Assembly: GCA_013152325.1 (NCBI GenBank)
Contig: JAADGN010000066.1
Location: forward strand, 1-36,171
DNA length: 36,171 bases
Reading direction: 5' to 3'
Origin: Chloroflexota bacterium
GTDB lineage: Bacteria > Chloroflexota > Anaerolineae > Anaerolineales > Villigracilaceae
Part shown: one piece after another, positions 16,569 to 23,741 of the stretch
Position numbering within the stretch: the stretch's first letter is position 1
How the letters are laid out: each line of letters begins with the position of its first letter
The notes under the pieces: model-generated
What the model was told of the DNA's origin: nothing
The model's input: only the letters and a program-made list of their open reading frames with translations
Databases searched by the model: none
Translations under genes and position numbers: made by a program

Positions 16569-17045
16569 TTATTCATTCACCACATCCCCGCTCCGGCCGC
16601 CATGTTTCTCGACCAGGCGGATGTTCTGGATGCGCATGGTCTTCTCAGCGGCTTTGGCCATGTCGTAAATCGTCAAGGCGGCGACGGAGACTGCGGTCAG
16701 GGCTTCCATCTCGACGCCCGTTTTACCGGTCGTCCTGACAGCGGCAGTGACCTGCACGCCGGGCAGGGACTCGTCCAGATCGAGCTCAACCGAGATGTGC
16801 GTGAGCGCCAGCGGATGACACAACGGGATCAGGTCTGACGTCCGTTTGGCTGCGCTGATGCCCGCGATCTGGGCCACGGTCAGCACGTCGCCTTTTTTCA
16901 TGTTCCCGGCGCGGATCAGGGCCAACGTCTCCGCCTTCATCAACACTTCGCCGCGCGCCACCGCAACGCGTTCGGTGTCCGGCTTGGCGCCCACGTCCAC
17001 CATGTGCGCCCGGCCAGAGTCATCTAAATGGGTCAGATTGGTCAT
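16569..17045 (-). CDS. moaC: Cyclic pyranopterin monophosphate synthase MoaC
   Basis: MoaC converts the MoaA product to cyclic pyranopterin (precursor Z) in molybdenum cofactor synthesis. The 158-residue protein carries [15 protein letters not shown] at the N-terminus, [17 protein letters not shown] (68-83) and the signature [19 protein letters not shown] (106-124), followed by [10 protein letters not shown]. The ATG at 17045 is the only sensible start; upstream in-frame sequence is antisense to scpA. A TATAAT box ends 6 nt before it, with no ribosome site. moaA is absent from this window. moaC heads the moaC-moaD-moaE run and is divergent from scpA. Confidence 0.96.
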   Translation of the reverse strand: MTNLTHLDDSGRAHMVDVGAKPDTERVAVARGEVLMKAETLALIRAGNMKKGDVLTVAQIAGISAAKRTSDLIPLCHPLALTHISVELDLDESLPGVQVTAAVRTTGKTGVEMEALTAVSVAALTIYDMAKAAEKTMRIQNIRLVEKHGGRSGDVVNE

Positions 17046-17057
17046 GCCGACATTATA
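17046..17057 (-). promoter_or_regulatory. -10 box of moaC, leaderless arrangement
   Basis: TATAAT on the minus strand (17057-17052) ends 6 nt before the moaC ATG, so transcription is predicted to start at the A of the start codon. The -35 region would lie at about 17075-17080, inside the scpA -10/start region. Confidence 0.6.
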
Positions 17058-17066
17058 CCGTAGTGA

Positions 17067-17081
17067 TATAATTCGCCCGTC
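17067..17081 (+). promoter_or_regulatory. Extended -10 box of scpA, leaderless or near-leaderless arrangement
   Basis: TGATATAAT is an extended -10 (TGn plus TATAAT at 17067-17072) that ends 9 nt before the scpA ATG. There is no ribosome site in those 9 nt (TCGCCCGTC). Its -35 position would fall within the moaC start region. Confidence 0.6.
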
Positions 17082-17858
17082 ATGGAACCCAATGTCGCCA
17101 GCCATCAAACCAGCGGATACACCGTCAGCATCCCCGTTTACGAGGGGCCGCTCGACTTGCTGCTCAGCCTGATCGAGCGCGCCGAACTGGACATCACCAG
17201 TGTGTCGCTGGCGCTGGTCACCGACCAGTATCTGGCGCATATCCGTTCGCTGCAAGAGGCGAATGCGGAGGAGATCTCCGCCTTCCTGGTGATCGCGGCC
17301 AAGCTGATCCAGATCAAATCGGAGGCGCTGCTGCCGAGGCCGCCCGTCCGCGAACCCGGCGAGGAAGACCCGGGCGAGGCGCTGGCGCGTCAGCTGCAGA
17401 TCTATAAACGCTTCAAGGAAATCGCCAACCTGCTCCAGGAACGCGAAAAGAAGGGCCTGCGGACGTATCTGCGGGTCGCGCCGCCGCCGAAAATCGAATC
17501 CCGTTTGGACATGAGCGACGTCACCCTGGCAGACCTGCTGGCTGCGGCGGAGGCGATTTTTGCCAAAGAGCAGGAGAAACGGGCGCTGGGGACGGTCATC
17601 ACCGCGCCGAAGGTGACCATCCGCGAGAAGATCCGCTATATCGCCCGGTTGTTGAGCAAAACCGAGCGGACGACGTTCCAGGAGATGGTGAGCAGCGCCA
17701 AGAGCCGTCTGGAAATCGTGGTCACGTTTTTGGCATTGCTGGAGCTGGTCAAGCGTTACCGTGTGGCCGCGCAGCAAGAGGGGTTGTTCAGCAATATCGA
17801 GATCGAGGTGATGGGGGAATTCCGCGAGGACGAGGATTTCGAGTTAGAGTTCGAGTAG
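17082..17858 (+). CDS. scpA: Segregation and condensation protein A (ScpA kleisin)
   Basis: ScpA is the kleisin that joins SMC and ScpB in the bacterial condensin complex. The 258-residue length is normal. The N-terminal signature is [19 protein letters not shown] in one block, followed by [12 protein letters not shown] and [24 protein letters not shown], the SMC-neck-binding helices. The middle (about 95-160) is charged and helical, and the C-terminal winged-helix segment contains [19 protein letters not shown] followed by an acidic tail. scpB is not in this window. It is divergent from moaC and convergent with the vanZ-like gene 27 bp downstream. Confidence 0.95.
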   Translation: MEPNVASHQTSGYTVSIPVYEGPLDLLLSLIERAELDITSVSLALVTDQYLAHIRSLQEANAEEISAFLVIAAKLIQIKSEALLPRPPVREPGEEDPGEALARQLQIYKRFKEIANLLQEREKKGLRTYLRVAPPPKIESRLDMSDVTLADLLAAAEAIFAKEQEKRALGTVITAPKVTIREKIRYIARLLSKTERTTFQEMVSSAKSRLEIVVTFLALLELVKRYRVAAQQEGLFSNIEIEVMGEFREDEDFELEFE

Positions 17859-17885
17859 CGGCAGGTTACAGGTCAACCCGCTGGA

Positions 17886-18311
17886 CTAAGCCTCCCGGAC
17901 GTCAGGGATGAAACACCGCGCCCAAAGCCACAGCGCAATCGCCGCGCCGAGGGAGTCGATGACCACGTCCGCGCCGCTGGCGTGACGTCCCGGCACGAAG
18001 GACTGGTGGAGTTCGTCCGTCACGGCGTAGAGGGCGGCCAGGAGCCAGGCGAGGAAAAGAGATTTTTTTGCCACGAAGGGTATCAGGCACACAAAGTCTT
18101 TCCTCCCCTTCCCTTCGCGGTTAATTCCTGTCAGTCCCCACACAAACGTCAGCGCCAGCAAACCGTAGCCCAGCATGTGCCCGCCCTTTTTGACGAGCAG
18201 GTCCGCCCAATCGAAATACGGCATCTCGTCGGAGGGGACGGAGGAGAAGGCAAAGATGACGGCCATCATCAAGGTGGCGGGGAGCCAGCGGAAGAAGCGA
18301 GATTTTTTCAT
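17886..18311 (-). CDS. VanZ-like integral membrane protein
   Basis: The 141-residue protein has four predicted membrane segments (about 9-24, 45-62, 80-98 and 115-133) with the VanZ-family landmarks: the FAFSSVPS segment after the first helix, KKGGHMLGYGLLA in the second and DELHQSFVPGRHASGADVVIDSLGAA between the third and fourth. VanZ itself gives low-level teicoplanin resistance; most members, like this one outside any vancomycin cluster, have no known role. The ATG at 18311 has no ribosome site; a TACAAT box ends 6 nt upstream, again suggesting a leaderless mRNA. Confidence 0.88.
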   Translation of the reverse strand: MKKSRFFRWLPATLMMAVIFAFSSVPSDEMPYFDWADLLVKKGGHMLGYGLLALTFVWGLTGINREGKGRKDFVCLIPFVAKKSLFLAWLLAALYAVTDELHQSFVPGRHASGADVVIDSLGAAIALWLWARCFIPDVREA

Positions 18312-18323
18312 GGCACAATTGTA
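18312..18323 (-). promoter_or_regulatory. -10 box of the vanZ-like gene, leaderless arrangement
   Basis: On the minus strand TACAAT (18323-18318) is followed by 6 nt (TGTGCC) and the ATG. This has the same geometry as moaC and murI. The rest of 18324-18528 shows no convincing gene. Confidence 0.5.
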
Positions 18324-18528
18324 CCTGCTTCATCTGGCAAACCGCGGCTTTTCCAAAGTAACTGCCCATGCTCTCTCCGCATGGGGAGCAACCCCAAGCG
18401 TATTGCCGCCAACATCGTCACGGGGATCGCTTTCCCAGGCGCGGGCGCGATCATGCGAACGGCTCGAAGATCGCCGGGCTGACGAGCGCCCTGTCATTCC
18501 CCCCGCGAAGCGCGCGGTAAAACGAAAG

Positions 18529-18557
18529 CTCCCTGCCTATTGCAGGGAGTCTGTTTT
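18529..18557. terminator. Intrinsic terminator downstream of tatA
   Basis: CTCCCTGC (18529-18536) and GCAGGGAG (18542-18549) form an 8-bp perfect stem with a 5-nt loop. On the minus strand, which tatA uses, CTTTCGTTTT follows; on the plus strand TCTGTTTTTT follows, so it can act in both directions. Confidence 0.7.
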
Positions 18558-18585
18558 TTGGGCTGATACAGCACCGTTCGTTCTT

Positions 18586-18783
18586 TTATTCTTTTTCTTT
18601 TTCTTCCGCCGGTGCCTCTTCCTTTTCTTCCTCGTCATCCTTGCCTTCGTTCAGGCCGTCTTTGAAAGCACGGATGCCGCTGCCTAATTCACCGGCAATT
18701 TTCCCCAGGCGACCGGGGCCAAAAAGGAGCAGAACGATCACCAGGATGATCAACAACTCTGGAACGCCGAATTTTGTGAACAT
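18586..18783 (-). CDS. tatA: Twin-arginine translocase subunit TatA/TatE
   Basis: The 65-residue protein has a short N-terminal membrane helix (PELLIILVIVLLLF), the hinge FGPGRL followed by the amphipathic helix GKIAGELGSGIRAFKDGL, and a Glu/Lys-rich tail. This is the layout of TatA/TatE, which oligomerises to make the passage for folded Tat substrates. AGGAGA lies 5-6 nt before the ATG. tatB and tatC are not in the window. It has its own terminator and stands between a vanZ-like gene and fabH without an obvious operon. Confidence 0.93.
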   Translation of the reverse strand: MFTKFGVPELLIILVIVLLLFGPGRLGKIAGELGSGIRAFKDGLNEGKDDEEEKEEAPAEEKEKE

Positions 18784-18835
18784 GTATGTCTCCTGATTTG
18801 GTATTCTCTACCGTACGTCACGTTGGAAAACAACG

Positions 18836-18942
18836 AATGGAACACAGATGATACAGACTTTACCCTGCGGGTGCGATGTCACGAACCATAGTCTTAAAAA
18901 TCGGCGTCGACCCGCCCAATCTGCGTGAATCCGCGTTCCATT
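18836..18942. repeat. Imperfect inverted repeat upstream of tatA
   Basis: The segment at 18836-18860 (starting AATGGAACACAGAT) and the reverse complement of 18918-18942 (starting AATGGAACGCGGAT) share their first 8 bases exactly, 12 of the first 14, and a looser match beyond when a one-base gap is allowed. They flank about 57 bp. This occupies the middle of the 251-bp space between tatA and fabH, where I find no gene. It may be a degraded repeat element rather than a regulatory site. Confidence 0.45.
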
Positions 18943-19034
18943 TCTCTCGGCGCGCGGTAACGAAATTTGGTATAAATCAAAGCAATTTACTTTACCACAA
19001 TCCGGTTAATTTGACCATAGTTTGATCGAATCGT

Positions 19035-20138
19035 TCACGAATGGCGACCCCACAGGATGCCTTCGATGAGACGCACGACGCGCAGCAGCAGCGAACGGAT
19101 GCGCGCCCAGAAGCGATACCAGCCAGGATACACCCTGCGTTCCGAAGGCAACGGCCCGGTCCACTCGGCGACGAGCGCCCCCCAGGTCAGTCCGGCCCCA
19201 AAGCCGACAAAAACCACTTTGTCCCCCGCGTTCAGGCGGTTGTTTTCAATCGCTTCGACGGTCGCGATCGGAATGGATGCCGTGGACGTGTTGCCGTAAC
19301 GGTCAAGATTTATCATGAAGCGTTCGATCGGCAGTTTCAGGCCGCGCGCCGCCGCCTCGATAATGCGTTTGTTCGCCTGGTGTGGGATAACCAGGTCGAC
19401 GTCTTCCAGGGTCAGGCCAGCCGATTCGAGCGTCTCTTTGGTGGCGCGCGCCATCACGCGCGTCGCAAAACGGAACACCTCCCGGCCATCCATGCGGATA
19501 TAGTGCAGCCCTTCCTCGATGGTCGCCGCGCTGGTCGGATGCTTGCTGCCGCCAGCCGGGATCACGAGCAGGTCGCCGCCGGAACCATCCGAGTGCATGA
19601 CGGCAGACAGCACGCCGCCCGGCTCCTCGTCAGCCTGCAGCACGAACGCGCCCGCGCCATCGCCAAACAGGATGCAGGTGTTGCGGTCGCCCCAGTCCAC
19701 GAAGCGCGAGAGGGTCTCGGACCCAATGACCAGCGCGTTCGTGATCGCGCCGCTGCGGATGGACTGGGCGGCCATGTTCACGGCAAAGATAAAGCCCGTG
19801 CAAGCTGCCAGCAGATCGAAGGCCCCCGCCTTGGTCGCGCCGATCTGATCCTGCACCAAACAGGCCGTCGCCGGAAAAAGATGTTCCGGCGTGGACGTAG
19901 AGACGATGATCAAATCCAGTTCGGTGGGTTTCAGCTTGGCGACCTTCAGCGCCCGCAAAGAGGCTTCCACAGCCAGGCTGGCAGACGTTTCCCCCTCGCC
20001 GGCAACGTGCCGCTCGCAAATGCCGGTGCGTGAGCGGATCCACTCGTCGTTGGTCTCGACCATCTGACTCAGGTCGTCATTCGTCAACACCTTCTCGGGG
20101 ACAACCATCCCCCAGCCAGTGATATGTGCGTAAGGCAT
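19035..20138 (-). CDS. fabH: Beta-ketoacyl-ACP synthase III with C-terminal extension
   Basis: FabH starts fatty-acid synthesis by condensing acyl-CoA with malonyl-ACP. The triad is intact: Cys113 in DLLAACTGFIFA, His253 in VIPHQANKRI and Asn283 in YGNTSTASIP; the GFGAGLTWGA loop closes the core near residue 322. The core ends about residue 330, the usual family length, and is followed by about 37 extra residues rich in Arg, Trp and Leu (residues 331-367), which look like an amphipathic, possibly membrane-binding helix. The ATG at 20138 has a GAGG site 6 nt upstream and lies one base after the fabF2 stop, so the pair is co-translated. Confidence 0.94.
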   Translation of the reverse strand: MPYAHITGWGMVVPEKVLTNDDLSQMVETNDEWIRSRTGICERHVAGEGETSASLAVEASLRALKVAKLKPTELDLIIVSTSTPEHLFPATACLVQDQIGATKAGAFDLLAACTGFIFAVNMAAQSIRSGAITNALVIGSETLSRFVDWGDRNTCILFGDGAGAFVLQADEEPGGVLSAVMHSDGSGGDLLVIPAGGSKHPTSAATIEEGLHYIRMDGREVFRFATRVMARATKETLESAGLTLEDVDLVIPHQANKRIIEAAARGLKLPIERFMINLDRYGNTSTASIPIATVEAIENNRLNAGDKVVFVGFGAGLTWGALVAEWTGPLPSERRVYPGWYRFWARIRSLLLRVVRLIEGILWGRHS

Positions 20139-20139
20139 G

Positions 20140-21381
20140 TTAATCCTCGTAACGACTAATGATCAGCGTAGCATTGTGTCCACCGAATCCAAACGAATTA
20201 GACATAATGTGCCGGGGCCGCGCCGGGCGCGCCTGGTTGGGAACGTAATCCAGGTCGCACTCGGGATCGGGCGTCTCGTAGTTGATGGTGGGCGGGATGA
20301 TGCCCTCCTGCAAAATCTTGGTGCAGATCATGGCTTCCAGCGCCCCCGATGCCCCCAGCAGATGTCCGGTCATCGACTTGGTCGAAGAAACCGGGATGTC
20401 ATAGGCGCGTTCGCCCAAAACAGTCTTGATGGCCTGAGTCTCGCTCCTGTCATTGAGCTTGGTGCTCGTGCCGTGCGCGTTGACGTAGTCAATATCCTCC
20501 GGGCGCAGTCCGGCGCTTTCCAGCGCCCACTGCATGCAAAGCGCCGCGCCAGCGCCGCCTTCGGAAGGCGCCGAAATATGATAGGCATCGTCAGACGTGC
20601 CGTAGCCGGTCAGTTCGGCCAAGATCCGTGCGCCGCGCGCTTGGGCAGCCTCGAGCGATTCGAGCACCAACACCGCCGAACCCTCCCCCATCACGAACCC
20701 GTCGCGATTCCTGTCGAAGGGGCGCGAAGCCCGCTGCGGGTCATCGTTGCGTGTGGACAGCGCGCCCATCACATTCATGCCGGCCATCGTCAGTTTGGTG
20801 ATCGCCGCTTCCCCGCCGCCCGCCAGCATCACGTCCGCGCTGCCGCGGCGGATGATCTCTGACGCCTCGCCAAGCGCATTCGAACCGGTTGCACAGGCTG
20901 TCACGACGGACATGTTGGGGCCGCGCACGCCCAATTTGATAGCGACCATGCCGGGAGCCGTGTCCGCCAGCATCATCGGGATCAGGAACGGACTGATGCG
21001 ACGCGCGCCGCGCTCCCGCATGACGTCTGCCTGTTCGAGCAAAGTCCCGATCCCGCCGATACCGGTTCCGATCAGGACCCCGATCCGGTCGCGGTTTTCA
21101 TCCGTGATCTTCAGCCCCGAGTCTTCCAGCGCCTGCAGCGCCGACGCCATCACAAGCTGGGCGTAGCGGTCCATACGGCGGGCATCGCGTCTGTCAAACA
21201 GCGCCGCCCCGTCAAAACCTTTCACCTCCGCCGCGAACTGTGTCTTGTGATCGCTGGCGTCAAAGTGTGTGATCGGCGCTGCGCCAGACTTGCCCGCGAG
21301 AAGCCCTTCCCAGGTATCTTTTACATTAAGGCCGAGCGGGCTGACACAACCCAAACCGGTAATGACAACACGTTTACGCAT
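20140..21381 (-). CDS. fabF: Beta-ketoacyl-ACP synthase II (second copy)
   Basis: The 413-residue protein has Cys163 in VVTACATGSN, His303 in VNAHGTSTKLND and His340 in SMTGHLLGASGALE, with Lys335, and the NSFGFGGHNATL loop. The ATG at 21381 is preferred over the frame's upstream start because AGGAGA lies 6 nt before it. It is a paralogue of the fabF at 14452-15687: both share PDPECDLDYVPNQAR near the C-terminus and a similar N-terminus, but differ around the active-site entrance (SAIGG against GTGIGG; SNGAAGL against ADTAPGM). It is followed within 1 nt by fabH, so these two are one elongation/initiation unit. Confidence 0.95.
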   Translation of the reverse strand: MRKRVVITGLGCVSPLGLNVKDTWEGLLAGKSGAAPITHFDASDHKTQFAAEVKGFDGAALFDRRDARRMDRYAQLVMASALQALEDSGLKITDENRDRIGVLIGTGIGGIGTLLEQADVMRERGARRISPFLIPMMLADTAPGMVAIKLGVRGPNMSVVTACATGSNALGEASEIIRRGSADVMLAGGGEAAITKLTMAGMNVMGALSTRNDDPQRASRPFDRNRDGFVMGEGSAVLVLESLEAAQARGARILAELTGYGTSDDAYHISAPSEGGAGAALCMQWALESAGLRPEDIDYVNAHGTSTKLNDRSETQAIKTVLGERAYDIPVSSTKSMTGHLLGASGALEAMICTKILQEGIIPPTINYETPDPECDLDYVPNQARPARPRHIMSNSFGFGGHNATLIISRYED

Positions 21382-21402
21382 AGTTTCTCCTGTTAAAAAC
21401 TT

Positions 21403-21428
21403 GTAGGACAAGTGTTTGCTTGTCCTAC
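21403..21428. terminator. Hairpin between the HAD-DinB gene and fabF, terminator-like on the minus strand
   Basis: GTAGGACAAG (21403-21412) and CTTGTCCTAC (21419-21428) form a perfect 10-bp stem with a 6-nt loop. On the minus strand AAGTTTTT follows, so it can end the HAD-DinB transcript. A possible -10 for fabF (TATAAC, minus strand 21443-21438) lies just upstream, in which case the hairpin would sit in the fabF leader. Confidence 0.6.
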
Positions 21429-21485
21429 TGTCTGGCAGTTATAACACAAGGTATCGAAAAGGGATACGAACTGTCATAATAGGGT

Positions 21486-22691
21486 TCAGCCCGTTATCTG
21501 ACGCAGCGTTTCGTAAACCTGCCGCACGTGGACCCGGTCATGCTCGGCCATAAAACCGACCTGTTCCTGCAGTGTGATCGGGCCAAAAATGGCATGCCGC
21601 GCAGGACGCCTCCAGGCCGCGTCATCCAACTTTTTCAGAATCTCCAGCGTCCGCATACGCGTCGCAACGAAATCGCGCAGGGCAGCCTCGCCATCCTGTT
21701 GAGCGTAGCCGCGCTCAGCCGCCCACACATCGGTGTCCTGCCCGGCGATGAAGGGATTGTCCTCATCCAACAAGGTCTGGATGCGCGGCAGGTTGACCTC
21801 GCGCTCCACATCCCGCAGGTGGCACAGGATTTCCGTAACGCACCACGTATCCGGCTCCGGGCAGCGCGTCCAGTGCGAGACAGGGACCGGCGACAGCAAA
21901 CCGCTCAGCGCGGCCGGGGTGGACATGAACGTGGCGACAATCGCGTCCGGCGACTGGTACTGCGGCTGCAAGCGCTCTTCGTCGACCGTCTCCAGCCACG
22001 CGCGCAGGTCGGCCAGCGCGCCGCGCCCCGTTGGCCGACGGCCGTCCGGCAGTGCGGCGTCAGGGGCGGAAATCCAAAAGGACGGCAAACCCAGCCGCTG
22101 GGCCGGGGAGAGATCCAGTTCCGGGTCGTCGCCGACCAGCACGACCGGCCCATCCGGCCAGCCCAGCCGTCCCAGGACTTCGGCAAAATAGGCCGGATTC
22201 GGTTTGGTGAAGTGGAACGTCTCGTAGGACGAGATAACTTCAAACGGATACTGTTCCGGCGGCAGCCCGGCCCAGCGCAGGCGGTGGTAGATCGCCTTGC
22301 GCGGGAAGAGCGGATTGGTGGCGATCGCGACGCGGTAGCCCTGCTCGAAAGCCCACTCGACCAATTCCGTCGCGGCCGGTTTTTGGCGCGTCAATTTTTG
22401 CAGGGTCGGGAACACTTCGTCGTAAAATTGCTCGATCTTCGGCTGGAGGGCGTCCCGTTCCGCGTCCAGATGCGGGTAAAAGTTAGCGTCGAAGGTTTCC
22501 CGCAAAGTGCGGTCCGGCCGGTCATTGGCCATCATCTGGTGCGTGCCATGCATCAAACGTTTCAACAATGTTTCGGCGGGGACGTGTTCGTCCAGCGCGC
22601 CGCCCAGCGCCTGGAAATAGGCCGGGATGAACGACTCCATGTGCGTCTCGAGCAAAGTATCGTCCAGATCGAGCAAAAGTGTCAGGGTCAT
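21486..22691 (-). CDS. HAD-superfamily hydrolase fused to a DinB-like domain
   Basis: Residues 1-230 are a HAD phosphatase: motif I LLLDLDDTLLET (Asp8 and Asp10), motif II AIATNP (Thr125), motif III Lys163 in FTKPNP and motif IV VLVGDDPELDL (Asp188, Asp189). A cap of about 90 residues lies between motifs I and II. Residues about 245-401 have the four-helix DinB/YfiT pattern with candidate metal-binding histidines His291 (EILCHLRDVE), His384 and His388 (AEHDRVHVRQ). The HAD half would hydrolyse a small phosphate ester; the DinB half often carries thiol-dependent transferase activity, so the fusion could act on a thiol conjugate (speculation). The gene overlaps the stop of the upstream Cys-rich gene (ATGA), so the two are coupled. 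Confidence 0.87.
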   Translation of the reverse strand: MTLTLLLDLDDTLLETHMESFIPAYFQALGGALDEHVPAETLLKRLMHGTHQMMANDRPDRTLRETFDANFYPHLDAERDALQPKIEQFYDEVFPTLQKLTRQKPAATELVEWAFEQGYRVAIATNPLFPRKAIYHRLRWAGLPPEQYPFEVISSYETFHFTKPNPAYFAEVLGRLGWPDGPVVLVGDDPELDLSPAQRLGLPSFWISAPDAALPDGRRPTGRGALADLRAWLETVDEERLQPQYQSPDAIVATFMSTPAALSGLLSPVPVSHWTRCPEPDTWCVTEILCHLRDVEREVNLPRIQTLLDEDNPFIAGQDTDVWAAERGYAQQDGEAALRDFVATRMRTLEILKKLDDAAWRRPARHAIFGPITLQEQVGFMAEHDRVHVRQVYETLRQITG

Positions 22692-23023
22692 TTTTTCACT
22701 TCAAAGATGGGCGGCAGCGGATGACATTCGCCGCAGCCGATTTCGGGCTGGGCCACCTGCCGCAACGTTTTTTCGCAGAAAGCTGTCACCTGCACCCTGC
22801 GCTGCAAAAAGTCCCATATGGAGCGCGTGACGCGGGCGTTCAAACGCATGCTCTCGCAAGCATTGGCGCGCACAATCCCCGGCACGGGGCAGGTTTTGCA
22901 CAGCTCGGGCAGCCAGCGCTGCGACGGGTCCGAAGATGCCAGCAGGCGGCATTCTTCGCGGCTGCGGCCCCGGTAATAATCGCCAAAAAAATATCGACAT
23001 TCTGTGCCAGCGGGCGTTCGCAT
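22688..23023 (-). CDS. Small cysteine-rich protein, unknown function
   Basis: The start ATG at 23023 is preceded by GGGAGAGG 4 nt away; the longer frame has no such site. The 111-residue product has eight Cys: Cys9, Cys26, the CKTC pair at 42 and 45, then Cys56, Cys82, and the CGEC pair at 96 and 99. Two CxxC pairs plus isolated Cys suggest one or two metal or iron-sulfur sites, but no known cluster motif fits fully. The N-terminal RYFFGDYYRGRSREECRLL segment is distinctive. Its stop overlaps the HAD-DinB start, and efp lies upstream with a terminator between, so its partner is HAD-DinB. Confidence 0.75.
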   Translation of the reverse strand: MRTPAGTECRYFFGDYYRGRSREECRLLASSDPSQRWLPELCKTCPVPGIVRANACESMRLNARVTRSIWDFLQRRVQVTAFCEKTLRQVAQPEIGCGECHPLPPIFEVKK

Positions 23024-23046
23024 TGAACCTCTCCCTACTACTTGCG

Positions 23047-23071
23047 AAAAAAGTGTCCCCGCGAAGGGGAC
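23047..23071 (-). terminator. Intrinsic terminator downstream of efp
   Basis: On the minus strand GTCCCC (23071-23066), 5-nt loop, GGGGAC (23060-23055), then ACTTTTTT. The stem is only 6 bp but GC-rich and followed by six T. It ends efp before the Cys-rich gene, whose ribosome site lies further downstream. Confidence 0.75.
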
Positions 23072-23111
23072 GTAACAACCAATCGGAGCACCGGTAATCG
23101 ATGCCCGCGTC

Positions 23112-23669
23112 CTAAGCGCGGGTGAGATATGCGCCGGTGCGCGTGTCCACGCGGATGACATTGCCCGCTTCGACGAAATTCGGCACCTGGACTTCCAGGC
23201 CGGTTTCGCACTTGACTTTCTTGGTCACGCCGGTAGCGGTATCGCCGCGCACCGCGGTGGCGGCCTCGACAACCTTCAAGTCCACCGAAGTGGGCAATTC
23301 GATATCCAGCGGCTCACCTTCGTAGAAGGTTATTTTGACATCCAAGCCCTCGACGAGGTAGCCAACGATATCCTTCAGCATCTTGGCGTCAATGGCCGGC
23401 TGCTCAAAAGTTTCGTTGTCCATGAAATGGTAAAACTCACCGTCCGAGTACAGGAATTGCACATTGTGGTAGTCCAGGCGAATATCCTGCACGCGGTCGC
23501 CGGAGTTGAAAGTCTTTTCAATGTTGGCCCCGGTGCGCAGGTTGCGCGCCTTGATGCGGATGGTCGCGCTGCCGCGGCCAGGTTTATTGTGGTGGTAATC
23601 CGTCACCTTGAACAGATTGCCGTCCTGTTCGAAAGTTACACCCTTGCGTAATTCGTTCACGTCAATCAT
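23112..23669 (-). CDS. efp: Translation elongation factor P, Arg at the loop tip
   Basis: EF-P relieves ribosome stalling at polyproline. The 185-residue product has the three-domain layout: N-terminal KOW-like domain, an OB domain (about 65-125) with DNETFEQPAI, and the C-terminal OB domain with TGLEVQVPNFVEAGNVIRVDTRTGAYLTRA split across the end. The tip of the loop that reaches the peptidyl-transferase centre reads NKPGRGSA with Arg32 where E. coli has Lys34 and Bacillus Lys32. It has a GAGG ribosome site 5-8 nt before the ATG at 23669 and a promoter upstream. Confidence 0.96.
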   Translation of the reverse strand: MIDVNELRKGVTFEQDGNLFKVTDYHHNKPGRGSATIRIKARNLRTGANIEKTFNSGDRVQDIRLDYHNVQFLYSDGEFYHFMDNETFEQPAIDAKMLKDIVGYLVEGLDVKITFYEGEPLDIELPTSVDLKVVEAATAVRGDTATGVTKKVKCETGLEVQVPNFVEAGNVIRVDTRTGAYLTRA

Positions 23670-23705
23670 AAAATAGCCTCACTCGTTTAGTTTAAGAACA
23701 GCGAA

Positions 23706-23734
23706 ATTATATCATCGGGAACTGGGAATGACGA
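23706..23734 (-). promoter_or_regulatory. Promoter of efp
   Basis: On the minus strand TATAAT (23711-23706) with a weak -35 TCGTCA (23734-23729) 17 bp further upstream. The leader is about 30 nt and contains a GAGG ribosome site. Confidence 0.45.
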
Positions 23735-23741
23735 TCAGGAA

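Noticed and set aside
17046-17777. N-terminal extension of moaC by about 244 codons
   Set aside because: The extra part is antisense to scpA, and MoaC's conserved N-terminus begins at the ATG at 17045.
17886-18311. VanZ-like gene as evidence for a glycopeptide resistance cluster
   Set aside because: No vanHAX, vanS/R or ligase genes are present; VanZ-like proteins are widespread outside such clusters.
23102-23123. CCCGCG...CGCGGG inverted repeat at the 3' end of efp as terminator
   Set aside because: It overlaps the efp stop region and has no T-run; the hairpin at 23047-23071 has one.
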